Source of the DNA: SKVR01 sp037441525 | GTDB lineage: Bacteria > Bacteroidota > Bacteroidia > Bacteroidales > UBA7960 | DNA length: 54,136 nt | Reading direction: 5' to 3' | Assembly (NCBI GenBank): GCA_037441525.1 | Contig: JBBISA010000024.1 | Location: 1 to 54,136, forward strand | Notes under the pieces: generated by a model | What the model was told of the DNA's origin: nothing | Database searches by the model: none | The model's input: the letters and a program-made list of their open reading frames with translations, nothing else | Position numbers and translations under genes: made by a program | In this document: positions 26,257-34,876 of the stretch, in pieces | How positions within the stretch are numbered: the first letter of the stretch is position 1 | Layout of the letters: the number at the start of each line of letters is the position of its first letter

Positions 26257-26837
26257 CGGTTTAGCATATATTCACAGAAGAATCTTCATTGAAAAATGTT
26301 TTCGATAGAATCCTTCCCAAAATACTACCTGAAAATGTCAAATTTAGAATATATCCACATCAGGGAAAGCAGGATTTGGAAAGGGCCTTAACAAAAACAA
26401 TTCCTTCGATTAGCAGAATTCCTGGCTCAAAGATATTAATTACAAGAGATCAGGATAGTGCAGATTGTAAAAGAGTTAAATCGGAGCTGAATGATATGGT
26501 CAAGGATAATTGCTTTTGTGAATATTCTGTAAGGATTATTTGTAAGGAACTGGAATCTTGGTTTATACGTGACCTAAAGGCAATTGAATGTGCATTTCCA
26601 CGATTTAGTGCTGCTCAGTTCGAAAACAAATCCAGGTTCCGTAAAGTGGATAATATTACAAAACCATCTGCTGATCTTTTAAAATTGATACCTGAGTTCA
26701 GCAATAGAAAATTTCTTCCTAAACTGGAAGTATCAGAAAAAATAGCAGAATTTATGAACCCCGATATCAATAAATCAAAAAGCTTTATTCACACCATAGC
26801 AGCAATTAAAAAGTTGACTGGAGTTCATGGCAATTAA
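26253..26837 (+). pseudogene. DUF4276 TOPRIM-like partner with in-frame TAG at codon 4
   Basis: The natural start is the ATG at 26253, overlapping the ATPase stop (ATGA). The frame then reads M-T-V, TAG (26262-26264), HIFTEESSLKNVFDRILP and on to 26837. DUF4276 proteins begin with a beta-strand and acidic residues at this point, so the sequence after the stop, with its EE pair, belongs to the protein. Tyr or Trp at the stop position would restore the reading. A TTG at 26289 could start a shorter form, but it would lose the acidic pair. The rest carries LITRDQDSADCKRVKSEL (a DxD-type acidic strand) and ELESWFIRDLKAIECAF, as in the family. If the TAG is real, the cassette may be off or depend on readthrough. 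Confidence 0.7.
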
Positions 26838-26912
26838 TTATTTTCATTTTTAGGGGTTCAAGCTATTTCACAGTCTAACTATTTTGTAATCTTTCCTGAA
26901 TTCTCTTTGTAC

Positions 26913-28475
26913 ATGATATCAATTACTTTAGATAATATACCAGTTAGTATTTCAGATGGTTCAACCCTTCTCAATGCTGCTGCACAACTCGGCCTTGAAA
27001 TCCCCACTATGTGCCACAATGGTGAGCTCGATCATTTCACCTCCTGCATGTTATGTATGGTAAAAGATACACGGTCGGGGAAATTGATACCCTCCTGTTC
27101 GGCAAGGGCACAGGAAGGGATGGAGATTGTTACCGACGATAATGAGATTAAGGAAGCCCGTAAGATCGCGCTTGAACTGCTTCTTTCTGAACATGCCGGC
27201 GATTGTGAAGCCCCTTGCCGGGTTTCCTGCCCTGCCTTTATGAATATCCCCCTTATGAACAGGCTCATTGCCGCCGGGCAGCACCAGCAAGCCCTTGAAG
27301 TGGTAATGAGAGACATTGCACTGCCGGGTGTGCTGGGACGTATCTGTCCTGCCCCCTGCGAAGGTTCATGCAAGCGCAAACCCATTGATGATGCTGTTTC
27401 CATCTGTCTGTTGAAACGCTTTACATCCGATCAGTCTGAGACTTATCCTGTTATTATCCCTGAATCAGCCATAGGGAAAAAAGTTGCCATCATTGGTGCC
27501 GGCCCGGCAGGATTGTCGGCAGCCTACTACCTTCAGAAAAAGGGAGTGGCTGTAACAATCTTTGATGCCAATCCCCTGCCTGGTGGGGCATTGCAGTATG
27601 AGATTGGTGATGATGTGCTTGATAGGAAGGTTTTAGCCAGGGAAGCAGAACATATTTTCAGTACAGGTGTATCTTTCATCCCGGAAAGGAAGATCGATAA
27701 ACAGCAATTTGAAAAGCTGCGATTGGAATTTGAAGCTGTAGTGGTTGCCATCGGAAATTACAATCCCGCAATGAATGACTGGGGCCTTGAAAACAATGGC
27801 AAACAATTAACTGTGGACAAGGGGTCTTATATGACCAATCTCGAAAAAGTTTTTGCCATTGGCAATGTGAACCGGCCGGTGAAACTTGCTATCCGCTCTG
27901 CTGCGCAAGGCAAGGAAGTGGCTGTGGCAATTCTGCAAATGTTCCAAGGGCAAAGGGTTATTGGCGAAATACGCACTTTCAACTCAACCCTGGGAAGGTT
28001 AATGGAAGTGGAGCATTCTGAATACATCAGGGAAGGAAGCAATGACAAAAGGCAAAAACCACAGCAGGGTGAATTTGGCGGATATGATATACTGCATGCC
28101 CAAAAGGAAGCTGCCCGTTGTCTTCATTGCGATTGCCGAAAGGCCGGTAACTGCAAACTCAGGGATTATGCTCATGAATATGGTTCTGACAAAAAGCGGT
28201 TTACCTACACCCAGCGAAAACCTTTGAAGAAGGTCATTCAGCAGGGAGTTATCATTTATGAACCTGGCAAATGCATCAAGTGCGGTATTTGCGTGCGGCT
28301 CACAGCAAAGCACCAGGAAGAGTTCGGCTTTACCTTTATCGGTCGTGGCTTCGATGTGGAGATCGGCATTCCATTTAACCATGAGCTGGGCAATGCATTG
28401 GCTAAAACCGCCCGATTAGTGGCCGATGAATGCCCAACAGGTGCCTTAAGCAGGTTGGATGAACAAATAGGTTGA
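26913..28475 (+). CDS. [2Fe-2S]/GltD-like flavoprotein lacking the NAD(P)H domain
   Basis: A 520-residue iron-sulphur flavoprotein. I chose the ATG at 26913; a TTG lies two codons earlier. Residues 1-75 are a NuoG-type [2Fe-2S] domain with C34, C45, C48 and C62. About 90-170 is the helical GltD cluster region (CEAPCRVSCP and CPAPCEGSC). An FAD Rossmann fold follows with VAIIGAGPAGLSAAYYL (about 190-206) and ends at VFAIGNVN. The usual 150-residue NAD(P)H domain with its second GxGxxA motif is absent. The C-terminal third has CLHCDCRKAGNC and CIKCGICV...C cluster motifs. The pair with the NuoE-NuoF fusion resembles a bifurcating Bfu-type unit in which this chain is the A subunit. A defence cassette now separates the two genes. 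Confidence 0.85.
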   Translation: MISITLDNIPVSISDGSTLLNAAAQLGLEIPTMCHNGELDHFTSCMLCMVKDTRSGKLIPSCSARAQEGMEIVTDDNEIKEARKIALELLLSEHAGDCEAPCRVSCPAFMNIPLMNRLIAAGQHQQALEVVMRDIALPGVLGRICPAPCEGSCKRKPIDDAVSICLLKRFTSDQSETYPVIIPESAIGKKVAIIGAGPAGLSAAYYLQKKGVAVTIFDANPLPGGALQYEIGDDVLDRKVLAREAEHIFSTGVSFIPERKIDKQQFEKLRLEFEAVVVAIGNYNPAMNDWGLENNGKQLTVDKGSYMTNLEKVFAIGNVNRPVKLAIRSAAQGKEVAVAILQMFQGQRVIGEIRTFNSTLGRLMEVEHSEYIREGSNDKRQKPQQGEFGGYDILHAQKEAARCLHCDCRKAGNCKLRDYAHEYGSDKKRFTYTQRKPLKKVIQQGVIIYEPGKCIKCGICVRLTAKHQEEFGFTFIGRGFDVEIGIPFNHELGNALAKTARLVADECPTGALSRLDEQIG

Positions 28476-28477
28476 TA

Positions 28478-28509
28478 TTTGTTTTTATTTCTGAAAATCT
28501 ATAAATTTG
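28478..28509 (+). promoter_or_regulatory. Bacteroidota promoter for the AbiE pair
   Basis: TTTG at 28478-28481 and TAAATTTG at 28502-28509, 20 bases apart, match the Bacteroidota TTTG / TAnnTTTG consensus at the usual spacing. It starts just after the stop of the GltD-like gene, so the AbiE genes have their own promoter. Confidence 0.65.
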
Positions 28510-28591
28510 TATAGAAATAGAAATAAAAAAAATAAAATGAGAGCGTCTAATTTTTTTTTAAAGGATGCCTTTCAGCTTAACCGATCTCGCC

Positions 28592-29212
28592 ATGAATTAT
28601 CTCAGTTTCAGACAACAATTATCATCCTTCCGAATATTTTCATCGAAAGATATTGAGATGCTCATACCTGGTTTTAATAAAATGAACTTGGTGAACTGGC
28701 AAAAAAAAAACTATATCACAAAACTTAGAAATGGGTTTTACATGTTTTCGGGCACTCCTGAAAATGAGCTTGAATTGTATTCCATTGCCTGTAAAATCTA
28801 TCAACCATCTTATGTAAGTCTCGAAACAGCATTGAATTATTATGGACTCATCCCGGAAGGGGTTTTTTCTGTTCAGAGTATTACCACGTTAAAAACCAGT
28901 TCATTCTCTAATTCCACCGGTGTTTTTAATTATTACAATTTAAAGAAGAGTGCCTTTTCAGGGTATATACTTTTGCCAGGGTTGCAGGGAGCCATAAAAA
29001 TTGCCAGTCCGGAAAAGGCTATTCTGGATTGGATGTATCTGAGGGCAGTTATTGGGGCAAAGGAAGATTTTGCCCACTATAGGCTGAATGTCAATGTGAT
29101 GAAGGAACTGGTTGATATAGAAAAAATGGAATCTCTGGGTGGGCTGTTTGACTCAAAAAAAGTATTACGTTGTGCAGGATTACTAAAGGCATATATCTAT
29201 GATTTCGTTTGA
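28592..29212 (+). CDS. AbiEi-like antitoxin (type IV toxin-antitoxin)
   Basis: A 206-residue AbiEi/COG5340-type protein. The ATG at 28592 (MNYLSFRQQL) fits the family start; an ATG nine codons upstream (28565) is also open. The N-terminal winged helix has LVNWQKKNYITKLRNGFYMF, and the body has SYVSLETALNYYGLIPEGVF and a SPEKAILDWMYLRA helix. It represses its own operon and neutralises the AbiEii partner in characterised systems. It overlaps the toxin gene by 14 bases. Confidence 0.88.
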   Translation: MNYLSFRQQLSSFRIFSSKDIEMLIPGFNKMNLVNWQKKNYITKLRNGFYMFSGTPENELELYSIACKIYQPSYVSLETALNYYGLIPEGVFSVQSITTLKTSSFSNSTGVFNYYNLKKSAFSGYILLPGLQGAIKIASPEKAILDWMYLRAVIGAKEDFAHYRLNVNVMKELVDIEKMESLGGLFDSKKVLRCAGLLKAYIYDFV

Positions 29213-29972
29213 TCAGATAATAAAATTCTATCCTGAGAATCTTCATTCTTTCAGAAATTTTATACTGAGGGAATACCTTCAGTGCAAAATCCTTGAAATT
29301 GTCTTTTCCGGCCCATTCAGTCATCAGCTGTCTTTTCTGGGAGGTACTTGTCTTCGCATAATTCATGAAAATAAACGTTTTTCAGAAGATATCGATTTCG
29401 GCAATTTTAATTTGACAGAAACCGATTTTACCCAAATTTCAGAAATTATAAAAACAGAATTGCAAAGGTTGGGGTATCTGGTGGAGATCAGGAACGTTTT
29501 TAGAGGTGCCTTTCATTGCTATATCAAATTTCCTGAACTGCTTTATAATTACAAAATGACGGGACATTCGGAACAGAAAATATTAATTCAACTCGACACT
29601 GAGCCGCATAATTATAACTACAACCCCCAGCAATTTATATTGAACAGATTTGATGTTTTTTCACCCATAAATGTAACTCCTGCTCCAATTTTGTTAGCCC
29701 AGAAGTTCTATGCTCTTCTTAACCGCAAACGTAAAATTGGACGCGATTTTTATGATATAGTTTTTATGTTGAAAACCACTCAGCCCGATTATGGGTATCT
29801 TGAAATAAAAACCGGAATTTCGGGCCCCGGAAAACTAAAACAAAGGGTGCTTGAACTATGCAAATCCATTGATATGAATGAAATGGCAAAAGACGTGGAA
29901 CTCTTTTTGTTTGATAGTGCAGATGCACGCATTGTTAAATTGTTTCCCGATTATATAAGGCAGAAATTTTAA
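29199..29972 (+). CDS. AbiEii nucleotidyltransferase toxin (type IV toxin-antitoxin)
   Basis: A 257-residue AbiEii/COG2253 nucleotidyltransferase. The active site motif FLGGTCLRIIHENKRFSEDI has GGT (48-50) and the SEDIDF acidic pair needed for metal-dependent transfer; a later KFYALLNRKRKIGRDFYDIV holds the lysine and the aspartate of the third motif. Related toxins modify tRNA 3' ends and stop growth in infected cells. It looks intact and overlaps its antitoxin by 14 bases. It ends 11 bases before propeller 4, so the cassette sits inside the propeller cluster. Confidence 0.88.
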   Translation: MISFDQIIKFYPENLHSFRNFILREYLQCKILEIVFSGPFSHQLSFLGGTCLRIIHENKRFSEDIDFGNFNLTETDFTQISEIIKTELQRLGYLVEIRNVFRGAFHCYIKFPELLYNYKMTGHSEQKILIQLDTEPHNYNYNPQQFILNRFDVFSPINVTPAPILLAQKFYALLNRKRKIGRDFYDIVFMLKTTQPDYGYLEIKTGISGPGKLKQRVLELCKSIDMNEMAKDVELFLFDSADARIVKLFPDYIRQKF

Positions 29973-29983
29973 AAAATATTACC

Positions 29984-31090
29984 ATGATAAACTTCCGATT
30001 ATTAATTACCTTTTATCTTCTATTTTCATCCTCTATGGTTTTCGCATCCTGGCCCGAATATCGTGGGGGCCAGCACCTGCCTGGCACCACAACCCAAACT
30101 ATTCCCACCCAGGTTAAACTCTCCTGGACCTTCAAAACCGGCGATGCCATCAAATCTACTCCTGTAATCTCAGGCAACCGCATTGTAATAGGAAGTACTG
30201 ATAACAGAGTTTATTGCCTTGATCTTCAGGGAAATAAAATCTGGGAGTTCCTGACCACCAATTCTGTTGAAGCCCCTGCACTTATCAACAACAATAGGGT
30301 TTATGTGGGCGACCTTACAGGGAAGTTTTACTCCCTCGACCTGCAAACCGGGCGAAAAATATGGGAATATCAAGCCGATAACCAGATTTCTGCTGCCGCT
30401 AACTGGTGGAGCGATGGCCAGCGCGAACTTATACTGGTGGGTGCCTACGATTACTACCTTCATGCCATTGATGCGCGCACCGGACGTGGTGTCTGGAAAT
30501 ACGAAGCCATGAATTACCTGCATGCAGCTGTGGCTGTTGCCGGCAATTTCGCCATTTTCGGCGGGTGCGATGGGTTGCTCCATGTGGTTGATATCCGCAC
30601 CGGAAAGGCCAATACTACCATGGAAGTCGCTTCTTATGTGGCCGGTGCCGCCGCAATTGATGGCAATATTGCCTTCCTTGGCGATTACGATGGCAAGTTC
30701 TCGGCCATCGATTTTCTTGCTAAAAGAACTAAATGGAGTTTTGAGCGCGAAACCCGCAAGCTGCCTTTTATTGGTTCTCCATCGCTTGCGGGTAGCAGAA
30801 TCATTGTTGGCAACCGCGACAGATTTGTTTACTCCCTCGATAAAGCAACCGGAAATGTACAATGGCAACGCAATACAGGCAGCCAGGTTGAAGCCTCGCC
30901 TCTTGCCGATACCAGCAATGTGCTGGTGGCCAACATGCGTGGCGACCTGATGCTGCTCAACCTGCAAAATGGCAATGTTGTCTGGATATTTGAGCTGGGC
31001 ACTCCCCTGCAGGGAAGCCCCGCAGTTGCCGGTAACCGCATTATTATTGGCGGGCAGGATGGGGTAGTTTATGGTTTGGAAGAAAGGTAA
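29984..31090 (+). CDS. Exported PQQ-like beta-propeller protein 4
   Basis: A 368-residue exported propeller. The signal peptide is about 1-21 (ending VFAS), followed by WPEYRGGQHLPGT, the entry motif shared with propeller 2. Blade motifs are regular: CLDLQGNKIWEF, SLDLQTGRKIWEYQ, AIDARTGRGVWKYE, SLDKATGNVQWQR and LLNLQNGNVVWIFE. It is the most BamB-like of the four. It lacks the quinone/calcium ligands of PQQ dehydrogenases. Because it follows the AbiE toxin by only 11 bases, it may be read from that promoter as well. Confidence 0.85.
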   Translation: MINFRLLITFYLLFSSSMVFASWPEYRGGQHLPGTTTQTIPTQVKLSWTFKTGDAIKSTPVISGNRIVIGSTDNRVYCLDLQGNKIWEFLTTNSVEAPALINNNRVYVGDLTGKFYSLDLQTGRKIWEYQADNQISAAANWWSDGQRELILVGAYDYYLHAIDARTGRGVWKYEAMNYLHAAVAVAGNFAIFGGCDGLLHVVDIRTGKANTTMEVASYVAGAAAIDGNIAFLGDYDGKFSAIDFLAKRTKWSFERETRKLPFIGSPSLAGSRIIVGNRDRFVYSLDKATGNVQWQRNTGSQVEASPLADTSNVLVANMRGDLMLLNLQNGNVVWIFELGTPLQGSPAVAGNRIIIGGQDGVVYGLEER

Positions 31091-31194
31091 CCCGATATTT
31101 CATGAGTCCTTGTCTATTACCCTTGTTTTGTTTCAATTTTTGCTTTAAATTGCTCTTGTTTTGATACATACCCAAAATCTTTAAAAAACCCAAA

Positions 31195-32508
31195 ATGAAT
31201 ATCATCCACATTATCCCCGGTTCTGGTGGTAGTTTCTATTGCGGAAACTGCCTGCGCGACAGTAAGATATTTGATGCCCTGAGGGCTGAAGAGCACGATG
31301 CCATCAAGTTACCCATGTATCTGCCCCTGTTTTCGCACGACATGGATGGCAACGAAGTGCCGGTTTTTTATGGGGCCATCAGCATATACCTGAAACAAAA
31401 GTATGCTCTTTTTCGCCATGCTCCGACTTGGCTCGATAACCTACTCAATTCGAAGCCGATGCTCCGCTTTGCCGCCGGTATGGCCAATTCTACCCGCCCC
31501 ACAGGCCTCGAAGATATGACCATATCTATGTTGCTTGGTGAGGATGGCCGCCAGAAAGATGAACTTGAAAAAATGGTTCTATGGCTCCAGACCCATGTAA
31601 AACCTGATGTGATTCATATTTCCAATGCGCTTTTGCTCGGTTTGGCCCATAAACTCAAGGAAAAGCTCAATGTACCCGTGGTTTGTTCGCTTCAGGATGA
31701 AGATGTTTGGGTAGATGATATGAATGTCGAAATGGCCCGAAAGGTATGGCAACTCATGCGCGAAAAGGCCAAAGACGTTGACTTGTTTATCCCCGTAAGT
31801 AAGTATTATGCCCGTTTTATGAAGGAGAAACTGGGTATCCCTGACGAAAAAATGCAGATACTTCATCTTGGCGTTGATGCTGAAGATTATGAGTTTACCG
31901 ATGCTGCCACCAAGCCCCGCAACATCGGTTACTTGTCCAGAATATGTAAGGAAAATGGCCTTGAAGTCCTTGTGGATGCATTTATCATCCTGAAGAAAAT
32001 GGATGGTCATGAGGATGTGAGGTTGCTGCTTACTGGTGGGTCTACCGCCGACGACACCTTGTTTATCAGGGAGCAGAAAGCAAAGATCAAAGCCGCAGGC
32101 CTGTCAGGTTTTGTTGAGTTTATTAATGATTTTGAAGCAGATGCCCGCAAAGAGTTTTTGAATCGCTTACAATTGCTGTCTGTTCCGGTTTTGAAAGGGG
32201 AAGCTTTTGGTATTTACCTGCTCGAGGCCATGGCATCTGGGATTCCGGTTGTGCAGCCTGCCCTGGGTGCTTTTCCCGAAATCATTGCCAAATCGGGTGG
32301 TGGCATTACCTATCCTCACAACTCACCCGATGAACTGGCTGTGGCTCTGAGTCGGCTTCTGGCCAATCAGGACAAGGTACGCGAGCTGAGCCATAAGGGG
32401 CGCAAAAGCATGGAAGATGTTTTTAATGTGCACTTCCTAGCTAAAAGGTTGATAGATGTTTATAAATCTATCCCTAAAGCAAAGAGCACCTGGCAGGATA
32501 TTAACTGA
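31195..32508 (+). CDS. Glycosyltransferase family 4 protein
   Basis: A 437-residue GT-B glycosyltransferase. The N-terminal domain starts with NIIHIIPGSGGSFYCGNCLR (GxGG donor/acceptor loop) and the C-terminal domain has the GT4 E-x7-E motif in GEAFGIYLLEAMASGIPVVQ. It should transfer a sugar from a nucleotide-sugar to a lipid or glycan, but the substrate cannot be told. There is no membrane segment. It follows the redox cluster by 104 bases on the same strand, and its tie to that cluster is unknown. Confidence 0.88.
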   Translation: MNIIHIIPGSGGSFYCGNCLRDSKIFDALRAEEHDAIKLPMYLPLFSHDMDGNEVPVFYGAISIYLKQKYALFRHAPTWLDNLLNSKPMLRFAAGMANSTRPTGLEDMTISMLLGEDGRQKDELEKMVLWLQTHVKPDVIHISNALLLGLAHKLKEKLNVPVVCSLQDEDVWVDDMNVEMARKVWQLMREKAKDVDLFIPVSKYYARFMKEKLGIPDEKMQILHLGVDAEDYEFTDAATKPRNIGYLSRICKENGLEVLVDAFIILKKMDGHEDVRLLLTGGSTADDTLFIREQKAKIKAAGLSGFVEFINDFEADARKEFLNRLQLLSVPVLKGEAFGIYLLEAMASGIPVVQPALGAFPEIIAKSGGGITYPHNSPDELAVALSRLLANQDKVRELSHKGRKSMEDVFNVHFLAKRLIDVYKSIPKAKSTWQDIN

Positions 32509-32610
32509 TTATTTCCCTTTGTCAGGAAACACCTTGATTTTCCATAAAGAGATTACAAATAGGGGTATTCAGACATTTGAAGATGCGGGTTAAGATTGGA
32601 AATATAATCC

Positions 32611-32618
32611 TACATTTG
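32611..32618 (+). promoter_or_regulatory. -7 box candidate for the Fic gene
   Basis: TACATTTG matches TAnnTTTG and lies 22 bases upstream of the Fic ATG. No -33 box is evident at the right distance. Confidence 0.3.
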
Positions 32619-32640
32619 TAATTGTTTATTCAAATATCCG

Positions 32641-34170
32641 ATGAAAAATAATAGTTTTTCACGAGTTGTAACCGTTTTTCATGGACGGGCTATGCCAGAA
32701 CCAGGTTGTGTAGCTGGTTATGGAGCCATAATTTCGGATATGGAATTGCCCTTGCCAACCCCCTTGTGCCTGGCAATGATCAGCATGCGATTCAGAAAGT
32801 ATCTTTCACCGGGTTGGAAAGTGTTCAGTCCAAGATATAAGCCTGATGACTCCATTTATGATCACCTCGTTTTTGCGATCAAGTATGAAGGAATTAACTT
32901 GCTGTTTTTTAAGAAATTCTTTGAAAGTATTTCATCTGATCTGGTTGAAGAATGGATAACACGAGAGCCTTACGGGATCTATAACCGTAAAATCTGGTTC
33001 TTGTACGAATGGCTGATGAAGAAGGATCTGAACCTGGCGTTTTTGGATAAAGGAAATTATGTATTGCTGGTGGATCCCACAATTCAATTTACATTATCTG
33101 AACCAGAGAATTCACCAAGACACCGGATCAAAAACAATCTGCCAGGTAACGTGAATTTCTGCCCCATGGTAACAAGAACTCCTGCAATTGATGATCATAT
33201 CGCTGATAACCTGCCTGGAAAGCAGATAGAAATAATGGAGCAGTATGGGAAAGACCTATTATATCGGACATCTGCTTTTCTATTGTTGAAAGACTCAAAA
33301 GCATCGTTCTCTATTGAGGGGGAGTCACCAACACAAACCCGGGCTGTAAGATGGGGGAAAGCTATTGGTCAGGCCGGCATGAGACCCCTTGATCCGGCAG
33401 AGTTGCTCCTTCTTCAGCAGATAATAATCGATGACACAAGGTTTGTTGAACTGGGATTCAGAAAGGAAGGGGGATTTGTGGGTTCGCATGACAGACTGTC
33501 CGGCGAACCACTTCCAGACCATATTTCTTCGAGATGGCAGGATGTGGAATTACTGATAACTGGATTGACAGATGCAAGCCGTCGGATGATGGAAGGAAAA
33601 ATTCACCCGGTTATTATTGCTGCTGCCATTTCTTTTGGATTTGTTTTCATACATCCTTTTGTAGATGGAAATGGCAGGATCCACAGATATCTTATGCATC
33701 ATGTGCTTGCAACCAACAGCTTTACTCCGCAGGGGATGATATTCCCAGTTTCTGCAGCAATACTTGAAAAGATTGCGGATTACCGGAGAGTCCTGGAATT
33801 GTTCTCTATTCCTCTTCTGGAATGGATAAAGTGGAGGAAAACCGACAGAAACAATATAGAAGTTTTAAATGAAACAATTGATTATTACCGTTATTTTGAC
33901 GCCACCCCACAGGTTGAATTTCTTTTTGACTGTATCCGTTATACCCTTGAAAATATAATTCCCCAGGAAATTGAATACCTGAAAAAATATGATTCCATGA
34001 GCAGCTGGTTAAATGAAAATTTTCAAATGCCCGAAAGAACCATTAACCTGCTCATCCGATTCCTGGATCAGAATAATGGAGAATTATCAAAAAGAGCCTT
34101 TGAAAAGGAATTTTCCGGGTTAACCATTGCCGAAAAGGAAGCCATTGAAAATAATTATAAATCCTTGTGA
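32641..34170 (+). CDS. Fic-family AMPylase with N-terminal inhibitory motif
   Basis: A 509-residue Fic (filamentation induced by cAMP) protein. The catalytic loop HPFVDGNGRIHR is at 338-349, with the catalytic His and the anion-binding GNGR. An inhibitory helix motif SFSIEG (S222, E226, G227) fits the class II (S/T)xxxE(G/N) pattern, so it should be self-inhibited. The roughly 220 residues before it are a longer, unrecognised N-terminal part (KPDDSIYDHLVFAIKYEGIN), and the C-terminal third has a winged-helix-like tail (IEYLKKYDSMSSWLNENF). Fic enzymes transfer AMP or another nucleotide to target proteins. It has no antitoxin gene neighbour. It overlaps no other real start. Confidence 0.88.
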   Translation: MKNNSFSRVVTVFHGRAMPEPGCVAGYGAIISDMELPLPTPLCLAMISMRFRKYLSPGWKVFSPRYKPDDSIYDHLVFAIKYEGINLLFFKKFFESISSDLVEEWITREPYGIYNRKIWFLYEWLMKKDLNLAFLDKGNYVLLVDPTIQFTLSEPENSPRHRIKNNLPGNVNFCPMVTRTPAIDDHIADNLPGKQIEIMEQYGKDLLYRTSAFLLLKDSKASFSIEGESPTQTRAVRWGKAIGQAGMRPLDPAELLLLQQIIIDDTRFVELGFRKEGGFVGSHDRLSGEPLPDHISSRWQDVELLITGLTDASRRMMEGKIHPVIIAAAISFGFVFIHPFVDGNGRIHRYLMHHVLATNSFTPQGMIFPVSAAILEKIADYRRVLELFSIPLLEWIKWRKTDRNNIEVLNETIDYYRYFDATPQVEFLFDCIRYTLENIIPQEIEYLKKYDSMSSWLNENFQMPERTINLLIRFLDQNNGELSKRAFEKEFSGLTIAEKEAIENNYKSL

Positions 34171-34192
34171 TCATTTACCAATTCTCTTGATA

Positions 34193-34876
34193 ATGCAAAT
34201 ACAAGCTACAAACCTTTTCAAAACCTACCATAAAAGCCTCGACTCTGCCAAGAGGGAAGTGCTCACCGGGCTGAATATGGAAATCAGTTCCGGTGAAAAG
34301 ATTGCCATTATGGGCCCGTCGGGTTGTGGCAAAACCACCCTGCTAAACCTGCTCGGAACGCTGGATGCTCCCGATTCCGGCGAAATTATTCTGGGGGAGA
34401 GAAAACTTAATGGTCTGACGGAAAAAGATATCCTGGCCCTGCGCAACCAGCAGATCGGGTTTGTGTTTCAGTTTCACCACTTGCTGCCCCAGTGTACCCT
34501 TTGGGAAAATGTATTATTACCTACCTTACCGCAAAAGGGAAGCAAAAGGGATTCCCATGAAAGGGCGGAAGAATTGTTGAAATACATGGTTTTGTGGGAC
34601 TACCGCAACAGTAAACCCGGCGAACTTTCGGGTGGCGAATGTCAGCGCACTGCCATGGTGCGTGCCCTCATCAACCAACCCCAGCTATTGCTTGCCGATG
34701 AACCCACCGGCTCATTGGATGAAAAAAATGCCGGCCTGCTCATGGATCACCTGGTAAACATCAACAGGGATATGAAGATCACCCTTGTCATTGCCACCCA
34801 CTCCATGGAGATTGCAAAACGGATGGATAGAGTATATGGGATTAGGGATGGGAAATTAAAGCAATTTGATCAATGA
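34193..34876 (+). CDS. MacB/LolD-type ABC transporter ATPase
   Basis: A 227-residue ATPase. Walker A GPSGCGKTTLL, the Q-loop FQFHHLLPQ, the signature LSGGECQRTAM and Walker B LLADEPTGSLD are all present, as in LolD/MacB-type subunits that energise lipoprotein or peptide export. I chose the ATG at 34193; the open frame extends 22 codons upstream into the Fic gene without a good start. It overlaps the permease by four bases (ATGA, 34873-34876), so the two are coupled. No MacA-like adaptor is nearby. Confidence 0.9.
   Translation: MQIQATNLFKTYHKSLDSAKREVLTGLNMEISSGEKIAIMGPSGCGKTTLLNLLGTLDAPDSGEIILGERKLNGLTEKDILALRNQQIGFVFQFHHLLPQCTLWENVLLPTLPQKGSKRDSHERAEELLKYMVLWDYRNSKPGELSGGECQRTAMVRALINQPQLLLADEPTGSLDEKNAGLLMDHLVNINRDMKITLVIATHSMEIAKRMDRVYGIRDGKLKQFDQ

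Noticed and set aside
14628..31090. Genuine PQQ dehydrogenase or methanol dehydrogenase
   Set aside because: The propellers lack the calcium/PQQ ligands and disulphide motifs, and no PQQ biosynthesis or cytochrome c genes are present.
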